DNA from: CALMZN01 sp964443785
GTDB taxonomy: Bacteria; Patescibacteriota; Patescibacteriia; UBA1558; GWA2-36-10
DNA length: 61,851 nt
Assembly (NCBI GenBank): GCA_964443785.1
Contig: CAYUER010000001.1
Location: 1 to 61,851 of the forward strand
Reading direction: 5' to 3'
Part shown: piece after piece, positions 38,720-47,849 of the stretch
Numbering within the stretch: position 1 is the first letter of the stretch
How the letters are laid out: each line of letters starts with the position of its first letter
The notes under the pieces: model-generated
What the model saw: only the letters and a program-made list of their open reading frames with translations
Databases searched by the model: none
Told to the model about the DNA's origin: nothing
Made by a program: the position numbers and the translations under genes

Positions 38720-40010
38720 AAAAATTATTGGTCAGAAAATATTATCGCGTTACCACTATTTTTTGGCCAGAGCAGCTGCTTGGTATTACGGCTCCCCTAG
38801 TGAAAAAATGATTGTCATTGGCGTGACTGGTACCAACGGCAAAACAACCACAGTAAATGTCATAGCTCAATACTTAGATTGCTTGGGTAAAAAAAACGGA
38901 TTAGCCTCGACCGTTAATTTTAAGGTTGATGATAAAAAATGGCTAAATAAAAAAAAGATGACCATGCTCGGTCGTTTTCAAACACAAAAACTTTTGAAGC
39001 AAATGCTCAAGGCTGGTTGTGAGTACGCTGTGATTGAGACATCTTCACAAGGTATAGAGCAGCATCGCCATGTCGGCATAAATTACGATGTTTTGGTTTT
39101 TACCAATCTTGGACACGAGCACATTGAGGCGCACGGTGGTTTTGAAAATTATCGCGCAGCCAAAGAAAAGCTTTTTGCCCAGCTAAGCTCTCTTCCTAGA
39201 AAAAATATCAAAGGACAGGAAATCAAGAAAATAATTGTTTCTAATGCAGACGACATAGAGACGCAGCGCTTGAGGAAATTTTCAGCTGATAAGTTTTTGA
39301 GTTACGGCTTTGATCAGGAATGTGATTTTCGGGGGACCGATCTTGTTTCTGGTGATGGTTTGATTTCTTTTTCATTTGGTCAGCAAAAAATAAGCGCCAA
39401 ATATTTAGGTAGGTTTAATGCCTACAATGTTTTGGCTGCCCTGACCTGTTTGTCTGCCCTTGATTTGGGTGCTCAGGAGCTAGCTGCCTGTACCCTAAGG
39501 GGCATACCCGGTAGACAGGAGTGGATCAGGCAGGGGCAAAACTTTAAAGTAATGGTTGACTATGCCCCCGAGCCAGAAAGCTTGGCCCAGCTTTACAAGG
39601 CTCTCAAGGAGGTCAAGCGAAACAGGTTGATTCATGTTTTGGGCTCTTGTGGCGGGGGTAGAGATGTAGCCAGGAGGCCTGTTTTGGGTAAAATGGCCGG
39701 TGAAACAGCCGACTTGGTCATAGTAACCAATGAAGATCCCTACGATGATGATCCACAAATGATCATTGATAATGTAGCTCAAGGAGCTCTAGAGGCAGGC
39801 AAAGAGCTAGATAAAAACCTATTTAAGTACCTAGATAGAAGAAAGGCTATCAATAAAGCCCTGTCCGAAGCCAAGGAGGGCGACCTGGTTTTACTTAGCG
39901 GTAAGGGCTCAGAACAGTTTATTTGTGTGGCCAATGAAAAGAAAATAGCCTGGGATGATCGCCTGGTAGTCAAAGAGGAGTTGAAAAAACTTGGTTTATC
40001 AACAAAATAA
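38700..40010 (+). CDS. Mur ligase family protein (MurE-like)
   Basis: 436 residues versus about 490 for MurE. ATP site GVTGTNGKTTT (41-51), STVNF (70-74), the ETSSQGIEQHR block and the third-domain DYAPEPESL. MurE adds the third amino acid to UDP-MurNAc-L-Ala-D-Glu. The residue-selecting motif, D-N-P-R in enzymes using diaminopimelate, reads E-D-P-Y here (345-348, in TNEDPYDDDP), so the amino acid added may differ. A short N-terminus replaces part of the first domain. Last gene of the ruvA-FemX-nucleotidyltransferase-Mur operon. Confidence 0.88.
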   Translation: MIKKIVKKIIGQKILSRYHYFLARAAAWYYGSPSEKMIVIGVTGTNGKTTTVNVIAQYLDCLGKKNGLASTVNFKVDDKKWLNKKKMTMLGRFQTQKLLKQMLKAGCEYAVIETSSQGIEQHRHVGINYDVLVFTNLGHEHIEAHGGFENYRAAKEKLFAQLSSLPRKNIKGQEIKKIIVSNADDIETQRLRKFSADKFLSYGFDQECDFRGTDLVSGDGLISFSFGQQKISAKYLGRFNAYNVLAALTCLSALDLGAQELAACTLRGIPGRQEWIRQGQNFKVMVDYAPEPESLAQLYKALKEVKRNRLIHVLGSCGGGRDVARRPVLGKMAGETADLVIVTNEDPYDDDPQMIIDNVAQGALEAGKELDKNLFKYLDRRKAINKALSEAKEGDLVLLSGKGSEQFICVANEKKIAWDDRLVVKEELKKLGLSTK

Positions 40011-40385
40011 ATCTGTTTTTAGCTAAAATATAAGCTACCCATAGTTATAATTGTGGATAAGTTGTGGTAAAATGGGTAATTTTGTGCATATTTTAGCGAA
40101 AATAGAATTTGATTTGACAAATACAAAAAAGTGTATATATGACAATTTTGGCTAAAGTTAGCCAAATTTATTCAAAAAAAGTCAATTTTTACAAAATATT
40201 GGAGCCAATCCTTGACACGGAGCTCAAATTTTGTTATCATCCAGCTATGAATTTTTTCGCGACTAATATAGATTAGTCAGTTTGTAAGCAAAGACTGACC
40301 CAATGTGTGTGGGTGAGTTTCTTTTTTTATGTTATAAATTGCGCAAATTGCGATCCTAAATATTTATCACTAAACATAAAGGCTT
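40011..40385 (+). promoter_or_regulatory. rpoBC promoters and structured leader
   Basis: Two tandem promoters: TTGACA (40114-40119) with TATATG (40136-40141), and TTGACA (40212-40217), 17 bases, TATCAT (40235-40240). The leader then folds into GACTAAT/ATTAGTC (40261-40278), GTCAGT/ACTGAC, and ACCCA/TGGGT (40298-40314) followed by a T-rich run, an attenuator-like order. About 375 bases without a gene. Confidence 0.6.
40052..40060 (-). promoter_or_regulatory. Perfect DnaA box upstream of rpoB
   Basis: TTATCCACA on the minus strand (TGTGGATAA as read on the plus strand), about 50-60 bases before the first rpoBC promoter; TTGTGG follows as a second half-match. Confidence 0.45.
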
Positions 40386-43300
40386 ATGTCCCAAACCAAG
40401 CTTGCGACCGCACGTAAATATTTTACGCCCTTACGTGAGGCCATTCCTTTGCCTGATTTAATAGAAATCCAAAAAAAATCATACAGTTGGTTTTTTCAGG
40501 AAGGTCTAAAAGAGTTGTTTGACGAAATCTCACCCATCAAAGATTTTATTGGGCGAGATTTAGAACTGTCTTTTTTGGAATACTATTTAGATGAGGCCAA
40601 ATTTGACGAACTTACTGCTAAAAATAAAAACCTAACTTACGAAGCTCCACTGAGAGTCAATGTCAGATTGGTCAACAAGCGCACCAACGAAGTAAAAGAA
40701 CAAGAGATTTATCTTGGTGATTTTCCTTTGATGACCGATCGCGGTACTTTTATCGTCAATGGTGTCGAGAGAGTAGTGGTCTCACAGCTTATTCGCAGTG
40801 CTGGAGTTTTCTTTTCTTCAGAAATGCATCGCGGTCGCCGCTATTATGGAGCCAAAATTATTCCTAATCGTGGTGCTTGGTTGGAAATAGAAACAGATGC
40901 TAGCAATGTCATTTATGTCAAAATAGATCGTAAGCGTAAAGTGCCAGTCACTTCGCTCTTGCGAGCCTTTGGTGTAGCCAATGACGAAGATATTTTGAAA
41001 CTGTTTGCTGATGTTGACACTCACCCAGAAGTAAAATTTATCCAAGCAACCATAGCCAAAGATATTGCTCACAATGAGGCTGATGGTTTGCGCGAAGTTT
41101 ATCGTCGCATTAGACCAGGAGATTTAGCCACAGTAGACAATGCCCGCAGCTTGATTCGTTCTATCTTTTTTAACTTTGATCGTTATGACTTTGGTCGAGT
41201 TGGTCGCTACAAAATCAATGCGCGCTTTAGTTTAGATATTCCCAACAACAAAGAAACTAGAGTTTTGCGAGTAGAGGATTTGGTTTTGGTAATCAAGGAA
41301 ATTATTAGACTGAACCTCAGTCAAGATGAGGCTGATGATATCGATCACCTAGGCAACAGAAGAGTTAGGGCTGTTGGTGAGTTGGTACAAAATAGGTTTA
41401 GAATTGGTTTGGCTCGCATGGAGCGTATCGTCAAAGATCGCATGAGCACACTTGATCTAAACAATCTTACCCCCAGTCAATTGATCAACGCTCGTCCAGT
41501 GATTGGTGTGATTAAAGAATTTTTCATGAGCTCACAACTCTCGCAGTTCATGGATCAGGTGAATCCTTTGGCTGAGCTCGAACACAAGCGTCGTTTGTCA
41601 GCCATGGGTCCTGGTGGTCTTTCTCGCGAAAGAGCTGGCTTTGAGGTGCGTGATGTTCACCGTACTCATTATGGTCGCATTTGTCCTATTGCCACACCAG
41701 AAGGTCCAAACATTGGTTTGGTTGGACACCTAGCATCCTATGCCCGAGTGAATGATTTTGGTTTTATCGAAACTCCTTTTAGAAAAGTTTTGCACGATAT
41801 TGAAAATGATCCAAAAATCACCGAGGGCAAGATAGCTCGTCTTGATATTAAAGACCCACACTCCAAAAAAGTTTTAATTGCAGCCAATGAACTTATCAGT
41901 GCGGCCAAAGCCAAGGAACTAGCCAAGATAAAAGAAATCGAAATAGTGCCAATCAAACCATTGGTCACCAAGGAAATTGTATACTTGGATGCTTTTGAGG
42001 AGGAAAAATATAACACCTGTGCCTCTACTGCTCCGATTGATGAAAATGGCTATTTTATAAATGACTTTGCCGAAATAAGAATCAAGGGTAATCCTACTTT
42101 TGACACAGTAGATAAAATCGACCTGATGGATGTTGCTCCTCACCAGATTATCAGTATTGCCACTGGCTTGATTCCATTTTTGGAAAATGATGATGCCACC
42201 CGTGCTCTGATGGGTACAAACATGCAACGCCAAGCAGTGTCCCTAGTCAAGCCAGAAGCCCCAATCGTTGGTACTGGCGTTGAAGCCAAGGCCGCCATTG
42301 ACTCTGGTCAAGTGGTAGTCAGCAAAGAAGATGGTGAGATCAGCATGGTTGATGGTCGTAACATTGAAGTGACCAACAAAGATGGTGTGGCCACCGTTTA
42401 TCATTTGAATAAATTTTCTCGTTCCAATACCTCTACCAGCATGAATCAGCACCCCATAGTCAACAAGGGTGAGCATGTCAAAAAAGGTCAAGCCATTGCT
42501 GATGGCGCTGCTACTGATCAAGGAGAGCTTGCTCTAGGTAGAAATGTCCTAGTAGCCTATATGACCTGGGATGGTGGTAACTATGAAGATGCTATTTTAG
42601 TTTCAGAGAGAGTAGTGCGAGATGATTTTTATACTTCGATTAGCATTGAGGATTATTCAGTCGATGTTCGCGATACCAAGCTAGGACCAGAGATGATCAC
42701 TCGTGACATTCCTAATGTCAGCGAAGAAAAATTAAAAGACTTAGACCGCGAAGGTATTGTCCGTATTGGTGCCAATGTTTCCTCTGGTGATATTTTAGTC
42801 GGCAAGATCACACCAAAAGGTGAAACCGAGCTTTCAGCTGAAGAAAAATTATTGCGAGCAATTTTTGGTGAAAAAGCCAAAGATGTTCGCGATACATCTT
42901 TGTACATAAAGCACGGCGAGCGTGGCAAGGTAATTGATATCAAAATATTTTCTCGTGACAAGGGCGATAAGTTGCCAGCCGGCGTTATTAAAACCATTCA
43001 GATTACTATTGCCCAGCTCAGAAAAATACAAGTAGGTGACAAGATGGCTGGTCGCCACGGAAACAAGGGTGTCATTTCTAGAATAGTAGCTGACGCTGAC
43101 ATGCCTTTCTTGGCCGACGGTACACCAGTTGATATCATCTTGAATCCCCTGGGCGTTATCTCTCGTATGAACCTTGGTCAGTTATTAGAAACTCACTTGG
43201 GTCTAGCTGCTCGAACCCTGGGCTACAAAGTTGCCAGCCCAGCCCTAAACAGCGTGCCAGAGAGCGTCATTCGTTCAGAGCTGGTGCGTGCTGGTTGGCC

Positions 43301-43829
43301 AGAAAGCGGCAAGATACAGCTTTATGATGGTCGCAATGGAAAACCATTTGAACACCAAACCACGGTCGGCGTAGCCTACATGTTGAAGCTCAATCACTTG
43401 GTAGAAGACAAGATCCACCAGAGATCAATTGGTCCATACTCACTGGTGACCCAACAACCATTGGGCGGCAAGGCTCAGTTTGGTGGTCAGCGTTTTGGTG
43501 AAATGGAAGTCTGGGCTCTAGAAGCCTACGGCGCCTCCAATACCCTGCAAGAAATGATCACCATCAAATCCGATGATGTGCCAGGTAGATCAAAAGCTTA
43601 TGAGGCTATCATCAAGGGTGAGCCCATCACTCGTCTGAACATACCAGAATCTTTCAATGTTTTAGTCAGAGAACTAAAAGGTCTAGGACTCGAAGTAGAG
43701 CTGATCGGTCAAAGAGAAAGAAAGGTAGAAGATGTCGATCAAGAAACCAGAGAAATACTAGACGAGCAAGCGCCCATTATCATGGATATGCCCGCTAGCG
43801 ATTCGACGGTAGAAGAGGGTCAAGAATAA
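40386..43829 (+). CDS. rpoB: RNA polymerase beta subunit
   Basis: 1147 residues, complete. Recognised blocks: the rifampicin pocket region (SSQLSQFMDQVNPLAELEHKRRLSAMGPGGLSRERAG), PEGPNIGLV, GRNVLVAYMTWDGGNYEDAILVSE, VGDKMAGRHGNKGV and the C-terminal GGKAQFGGQRFGEMEVWALEAYGA. The usual rifampicin-contact residues in this region look like the sensitive type (Q, D, H, R, S in place). Followed by rpoC after 19 bases. Confidence 0.98.
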   Translation: MSQTKLATARKYFTPLREAIPLPDLIEIQKKSYSWFFQEGLKELFDEISPIKDFIGRDLELSFLEYYLDEAKFDELTAKNKNLTYEAPLRVNVRLVNKRTNEVKEQEIYLGDFPLMTDRGTFIVNGVERVVVSQLIRSAGVFFSSEMHRGRRYYGAKIIPNRGAWLEIETDASNVIYVKIDRKRKVPVTSLLRAFGVANDEDILKLFADVDTHPEVKFIQATIAKDIAHNEADGLREVYRRIRPGDLATVDNARSLIRSIFFNFDRYDFGRVGRYKINARFSLDIPNNKETRVLRVEDLVLVIKEIIRLNLSQDEADDIDHLGNRRVRAVGELVQNRFRIGLARMERIVKDRMSTLDLNNLTPSQLINARPVIGVIKEFFMSSQLSQFMDQVNPLAELEHKRRLSAMGPGGLSRERAGFEVRDVHRTHYGRICPIATPEGPNIGLVGHLASYARVNDFGFIETPFRKVLHDIENDPKITEGKIARLDIKDPHSKKVLIAANELISAAKAKELAKIKEIEIVPIKPLVTKEIVYLDAFEEEKYNTCASTAPIDENGYFINDFAEIRIKGNPTFDTVDKIDLMDVAPHQIISIATGLIPFLENDDATRALMGTNMQRQAVSLVKPEAPIVGTGVEAKAAIDSGQVVVSKEDGEISMVDGRNIEVTNKDGVATVYHLNKFSRSNTSTSMNQHPIVNKGEHVKKGQAIADGAATDQGELALGRNVLVAYMTWDGGNYEDAILVSERVVRDDFYTSISIEDYSVDVRDTKLGPEMITRDIPNVSEEKLKDLDREGIVRIGANVSSGDILVGKITPKGETELSAEEKLLRAIFGEKAKDVRDTSLYIKHGERGKVIDIKIFSRDKGDKLPAGVIKTIQITIAQLRKIQVGDKMAGRHGNKGVISRIVADADMPFLADGTPVDIILNPLGVISRMNLGQLLETHLGLAARTLGYKVASPALNSVPESVIRSELVRAGWPESGKIQLYDGRNGKPFEHQTTVGVAYMLKLNHLVEDKIHQRSIGPYSLVTQQPLGGKAQFGGQRFGEMEVWALEAYGASNTLQEMITIKSDDVPGRSKAYEAIIKGEPITRLNIPESFNVLVRELKGLGLEVELIGQRERKVEDVDQETREILDEQAPIIMDMPASDSTVEEGQE

Positions 43830-43848
43830 ATAAACTAGAGATAAAAAT

Positions 43849-46800
43849 ATGCCAACCCCATCATCAACAAAAACAACTTTCGTTGGTAACGACAAGAACA
43901 CAGTCTTGGAGTTTGATGCTATCAAGCTGCGCCTGGCGTCCCCAGAGGATGTTCATGGCTGGTCACACGGCGAAGTCTTGAAGCCAGAGACCATCAATTA
44001 TCGCACCCAAAAACCAGAGAAAGATGGATTGTTTTGTGAAAAAATATTTGGACCAACCAAGGATTGGGAGTGTTATTGCGGAAAATACAAGCGCATTAGA
44101 TACAAGGGTATAGTCTGCGATAAGTGCGGAGTAGAGGTCACTCGTGCTGTGGTCAGACGTGAAAGAATGGGTCACATTGATTTGGCTGCCCCGGTTTCTC
44201 ACATCTGGTTTTTGCGCGGCATACCATCAAAAATTGGCTTGGTTTTGGATCTCAGCATACAGTCCCTAGAAAAAATTATTTATTTTGCCTCTTTTATAGT
44301 TACCAAGATTGATGAACCAGCCAGACAGGAAACTCTCGAACAAATCAAGACCGAGCTCAAGAGCAAGCGTAAACAAATCGACAACGAATTCAACCAACGC
44401 TCACAAGAGATCAACAAGCGCAAAGTAAAGATGTTGGCTGATGGTGAGTCAAAGGAAAAAGTTGATAAAAAAATTGAGCAGGAATTGCTGGCTCTCAATG
44501 TTGCTAAGATTGATAAAATCAAAACACTAGAAGAAGCCGCTGACACAGCCTTTAAAGAATTAAAAGATTTACACGAGTTGCAAATCCTTTCTGAAAATAA
44601 ATATCAGGAAATTTCTTTACGCTACGGACATGTTTTTGAAGCTGGTATTGGCGCCGAAGCAATCTTTGATTTACTCAAGAGAATCAATCTACAAAAAACT
44701 TTAGAAGCCCTCGAAGAAGAGATTAGGACAGCTATCCCCTCCAAGACCAAAAAACTAATCAGACGCTCTCGCTTGATTAAGAGTTTGATCATCAATAAAA
44801 TCAGACCAGAGTGGATGATTATGTCTACTATACCAGTCATTCCTCCAGACTTGCGCCCGATGGTACAGCTAGATGGCGGACGCTTTGCTTCTTCTGATTT
44901 GAACGACCTGTATCGCCGTGTTATCAACCGCAACAATCGTCTCAAGAGATTGAAAGAATTGAATGCACCAGAAGTTATTCAGCGCAACGAAAAAAGAATG
45001 CTACAAGAGGCGGTCGACGCTTTGATTGATAATAATGCTAGACATGGTAAAACTGTCACAGCTTCAACCGGTCAAAAAAGAATGCTCAAGAGTATTGCTG
45101 ATATGCTCAAGGGTAAGCAGGGTCGTTTTAGACAAAACCTGTTAGGTAAGCGCGTGGACTACTCTGGTCGTTCGGTCATTGTGGTCGGACCACACATTAA
45201 ATTGCATCAATGTGGTCTGCCAAAAACCATGGCTCTAGAATTGTTTAGACCATTTGTTATTTCCAAGTTGATCAAAGCAGAGCTAGTGCACAATGTGCGT
45301 AGTGCCAATAGATACATTGAGGCCGGTCACCCAGAAGTTTGGGCTATACTGGAAGATATTATTAAAGATGCTCATGTCTTATTGAATCGTGCTCCCACTC
45401 TGCATCGTCTAGGTATCCAAGCTTTTCGTCCAGTTTTGATCGAGGGTAAAGCTATTCAGCTACATCCGCTAGTTTGTACAGCCTTTAACGCTGACTTTGA
45501 CGGAGACCAGATGGCTGTCCATGTGCCCTTGACCGAAGAGGCCAAGGAAGAGGCCGCTACCATCATGTTGTCAGCCAACAATTTGTTAAAACCAGCCACC
45601 GGAGAGCCGGTGACCATGCCTACTCAAGACATGGTTTGGGGCGGTTATTACATGACTTACATACACAAAGACGCCAAAGTAGCCGGTGTTTTTACAGACG
45701 AGGATGAGGCTGAAAAAGTTTTTACGCTTGGCCTGATAAAATTACAAGATTTGATAAAAGTAAGAGTATCGAAACTCAACAACCAAGTCGTCGAGACATC
45801 TATGGGTAGAATTTTGTTTAATAAGATTTTGCCCAAAGAGCTATCTTTTGTAAACATAGCTGTCGACAAAAAAGGCATGAAGAATATTATTGCTGAAGCT
45901 TTTCGTGTCTTGCCTCATGATAGGATGGTTCAATTGTTAGACGACATCAAAGACTTGGCCTTCCGCTATATCACCTCCTCTGGTATGTCCTGGGGTATGG
46001 ATGATATACCACAAGTGCCAGCCAAGGCAGCCTTGATCAAAGAGGCGGAAAAGCAGGTCGAAGAAATCAAAGAACAGTACAACAACGGTCTTTTGACCAA
46101 CCATGAACGCTATATCAAGGTAATTGAGGTCTGGAATGAAATCAAGAATCGCATCAGCGAACAATGCAAACTAGTTTTTGATCAAGAAAATGCCATTGCC
46201 TCCATCATCAACTCTGGCGCTCGTGGTACCTGGTCGCAGATGTTGCAGATTATGGGATTGAAAGGTACGGTGATCAACCCAGCTGGTGAAGTCATTGAGC
46301 TGCCAGTCAAAGCCAGCTTTAGAGAGGGCTTGGATGTTTTGGAATACTTTATCTCCACTCACGGCACTAGAAAAGGTTTGTCAGATACAGCCTTGCGTAC
46401 AGCCAGTGCTGGTTATTTGACTCGCAGATTGGTCGATGTTTCACAAGATGTTGTTGTATTGGAGGATGATTGTGCTGACACTGAAGGCTTGTTGATTGAC
46501 AAAGAAGAGAGTAGATCTTTGAATGAACCTTTGCACGACAGAATTATCGGCCGTACCATAGCTGAAGATATTAAAGATCCTGCCACCAAAAAAGTTTTGA
46601 TCAAAAAAGGCACCCTGATCACCAAGGACTTAGCTGATCACATTGCCAAGGCCGACCCAGAGTCTGTCCGCATTCGCTCAGTCTTGACCTGCAAATCTAT
46701 TCGGGGAGTCTGTAAAAAATGTTATGGCTATGATCTTGGCTACAACAAACTTGTGGAGAGCGGCACAGCAGTGGGTATTGTGGCTGCCCAAAGTATTGGT

Positions 46801-47742
46801 GAGCCAGGCACTCAGCTGACCATGAGAACCTTTCACACCGGTGGTGTATCCGAGGGTGATATTACTCAGGGTTTACCAAGAGTAGAGGAGCTTTTTGAAG
46901 CCAGGTTGCCAAAAAAACCAGCGATCATTGCCCCGGTCAATGGCATTGTCTTGATAGACGAGACCAACAAGTTGATTAGCAAAGATAATCGCATAGTTAA
47001 GATTGAGCCACAGGGAGCACGCATTGCCAAATACGATTTAGACAAGTCAATGGAGCTCAAAGTTAAAGACGGCGAAGAGATTACCAAAGATCAACTTTTG
47101 ATCATCAACGAAGAGCAAGAAGTTAGAGCTGGTTTTGCAGGCATTGCCAAACTAACAGAAGATCAACTACAAATTATTAGTCACAAAAATGAAATTATTG
47201 ATGTGATTATTCCAGCTGGCTACAAACTCTATGTCAAAAATAAAGACATCGTGAGCGAGGGTCAGTCGATGACTGAGGGTAGTGTCGACTTGCATGAGCT
47301 TTATCAAATCAAAGGACAGCTAGCCGTACAAAAATATATTATCAAGGAGATCAAGAGTATTTATTCTCTACAAGGACAAAATCTCAATGACAAGCACGTT
47401 GAGCTGATAGTAAAACAAATGTTCTCTAGAATTCTAATAAAAGATGTTGGCGATACTGACCTATTACCAGGCGAGGTAATTACTAGTACACAGTTTGCCG
47501 AAGCCAATTTGAAAACCAAGGGTCAAGCTGCCAGAGGCGAGGTTTTATTGCTGGGCATTACCAAGGCTGCTCTAACCTCAGATTCATTTTTGTCGGCCGC
47601 CTCCTTCCAGGAAACAGCAAGAGTGCTGATTGACGCTGCTATATCCGGCAGAATAGATCATTTGCGCGGCCTGAAAGAAAATGTGATTATTGGTCGCAAG
47701 ATACCAGCCGGTACGGGATTTGGACAAGAAGAAAAAGAATAA
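43849..47742 (+). CDS. rpoC: RNA polymerase beta-prime subunit
   Basis: 1297 residues, complete. N-terminal zinc finger C-Y-C-G-K ... C-D-K-C-G, catalytic NADFDGDQMAVHVPL with the three Asp residues, the bridge-helix and trigger-loop region (GTRKGLSDTALRTASAGYLTRRLVDV), and the second zinc site (CADTEG ... CKSIRGVCKKCYG). A coiled-coil insertion at about 165-240 (KRKQIDNEFNQRSQEINKRK) is notable. Ends at a strong terminator. Confidence 0.98.
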   Translation: MPTPSSTKTTFVGNDKNTVLEFDAIKLRLASPEDVHGWSHGEVLKPETINYRTQKPEKDGLFCEKIFGPTKDWECYCGKYKRIRYKGIVCDKCGVEVTRAVVRRERMGHIDLAAPVSHIWFLRGIPSKIGLVLDLSIQSLEKIIYFASFIVTKIDEPARQETLEQIKTELKSKRKQIDNEFNQRSQEINKRKVKMLADGESKEKVDKKIEQELLALNVAKIDKIKTLEEAADTAFKELKDLHELQILSENKYQEISLRYGHVFEAGIGAEAIFDLLKRINLQKTLEALEEEIRTAIPSKTKKLIRRSRLIKSLIINKIRPEWMIMSTIPVIPPDLRPMVQLDGGRFASSDLNDLYRRVINRNNRLKRLKELNAPEVIQRNEKRMLQEAVDALIDNNARHGKTVTASTGQKRMLKSIADMLKGKQGRFRQNLLGKRVDYSGRSVIVVGPHIKLHQCGLPKTMALELFRPFVISKLIKAELVHNVRSANRYIEAGHPEVWAILEDIIKDAHVLLNRAPTLHRLGIQAFRPVLIEGKAIQLHPLVCTAFNADFDGDQMAVHVPLTEEAKEEAATIMLSANNLLKPATGEPVTMPTQDMVWGGYYMTYIHKDAKVAGVFTDEDEAEKVFTLGLIKLQDLIKVRVSKLNNQVVETSMGRILFNKILPKELSFVNIAVDKKGMKNIIAEAFRVLPHDRMVQLLDDIKDLAFRYITSSGMSWGMDDIPQVPAKAALIKEAEKQVEEIKEQYNNGLLTNHERYIKVIEVWNEIKNRISEQCKLVFDQENAIASIINSGARGTWSQMLQIMGLKGTVINPAGEVIELPVKASFREGLDVLEYFISTHGTRKGLSDTALRTASAGYLTRRLVDVSQDVVVLEDDCADTEGLLIDKEESRSLNEPLHDRIIGRTIAEDIKDPATKKVLIKKGTLITKDLADHIAKADPESVRIRSVLTCKSIRGVCKKCYGYDLGYNKLVESGTAVGIVAAQSIGEPGTQLTMRTFHTGGVSEGDITQGLPRVEELFEARLPKKPAIIAPVNGIVLIDETNKLISKDNRIVKIEPQGARIAKYDLDKSMELKVKDGEEITKDQLLIINEEQEVRAGFAGIAKLTEDQLQIISHKNEIIDVIIPAGYKLYVKNKDIVSEGQSMTEGSVDLHELYQIKGQLAVQKYIIKEIKSIYSLQGQNLNDKHVELIVKQMFSRILIKDVGDTDLLPGEVITSTQFAEANLKTKGQAARGEVLLLGITKAALTSDSFLSAASFQETARVLIDAAISGRIDHLRGLKENVIIGRKIPAGTGFGQEEKE

Positions 47743-47743
47743 G

Positions 47744-47770
47744 AAAAACCCCCAGATTATGGGGGTTTTT
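47744..47770 (+). terminator. rpoBC terminator
   Basis: AAAAACCCCC / GGGGGTTTTT with a 7-base loop, starting 2 bases after the rpoC stop. Confidence 0.9.
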
Positions 47771-47849
47771 AGTTTTGCGTCTATTTTATCTTTCTTTAGT
47801 ATTGTGATAAAATATAAAGACAAATTAGACACAAGGTAAGCCTTTTATT

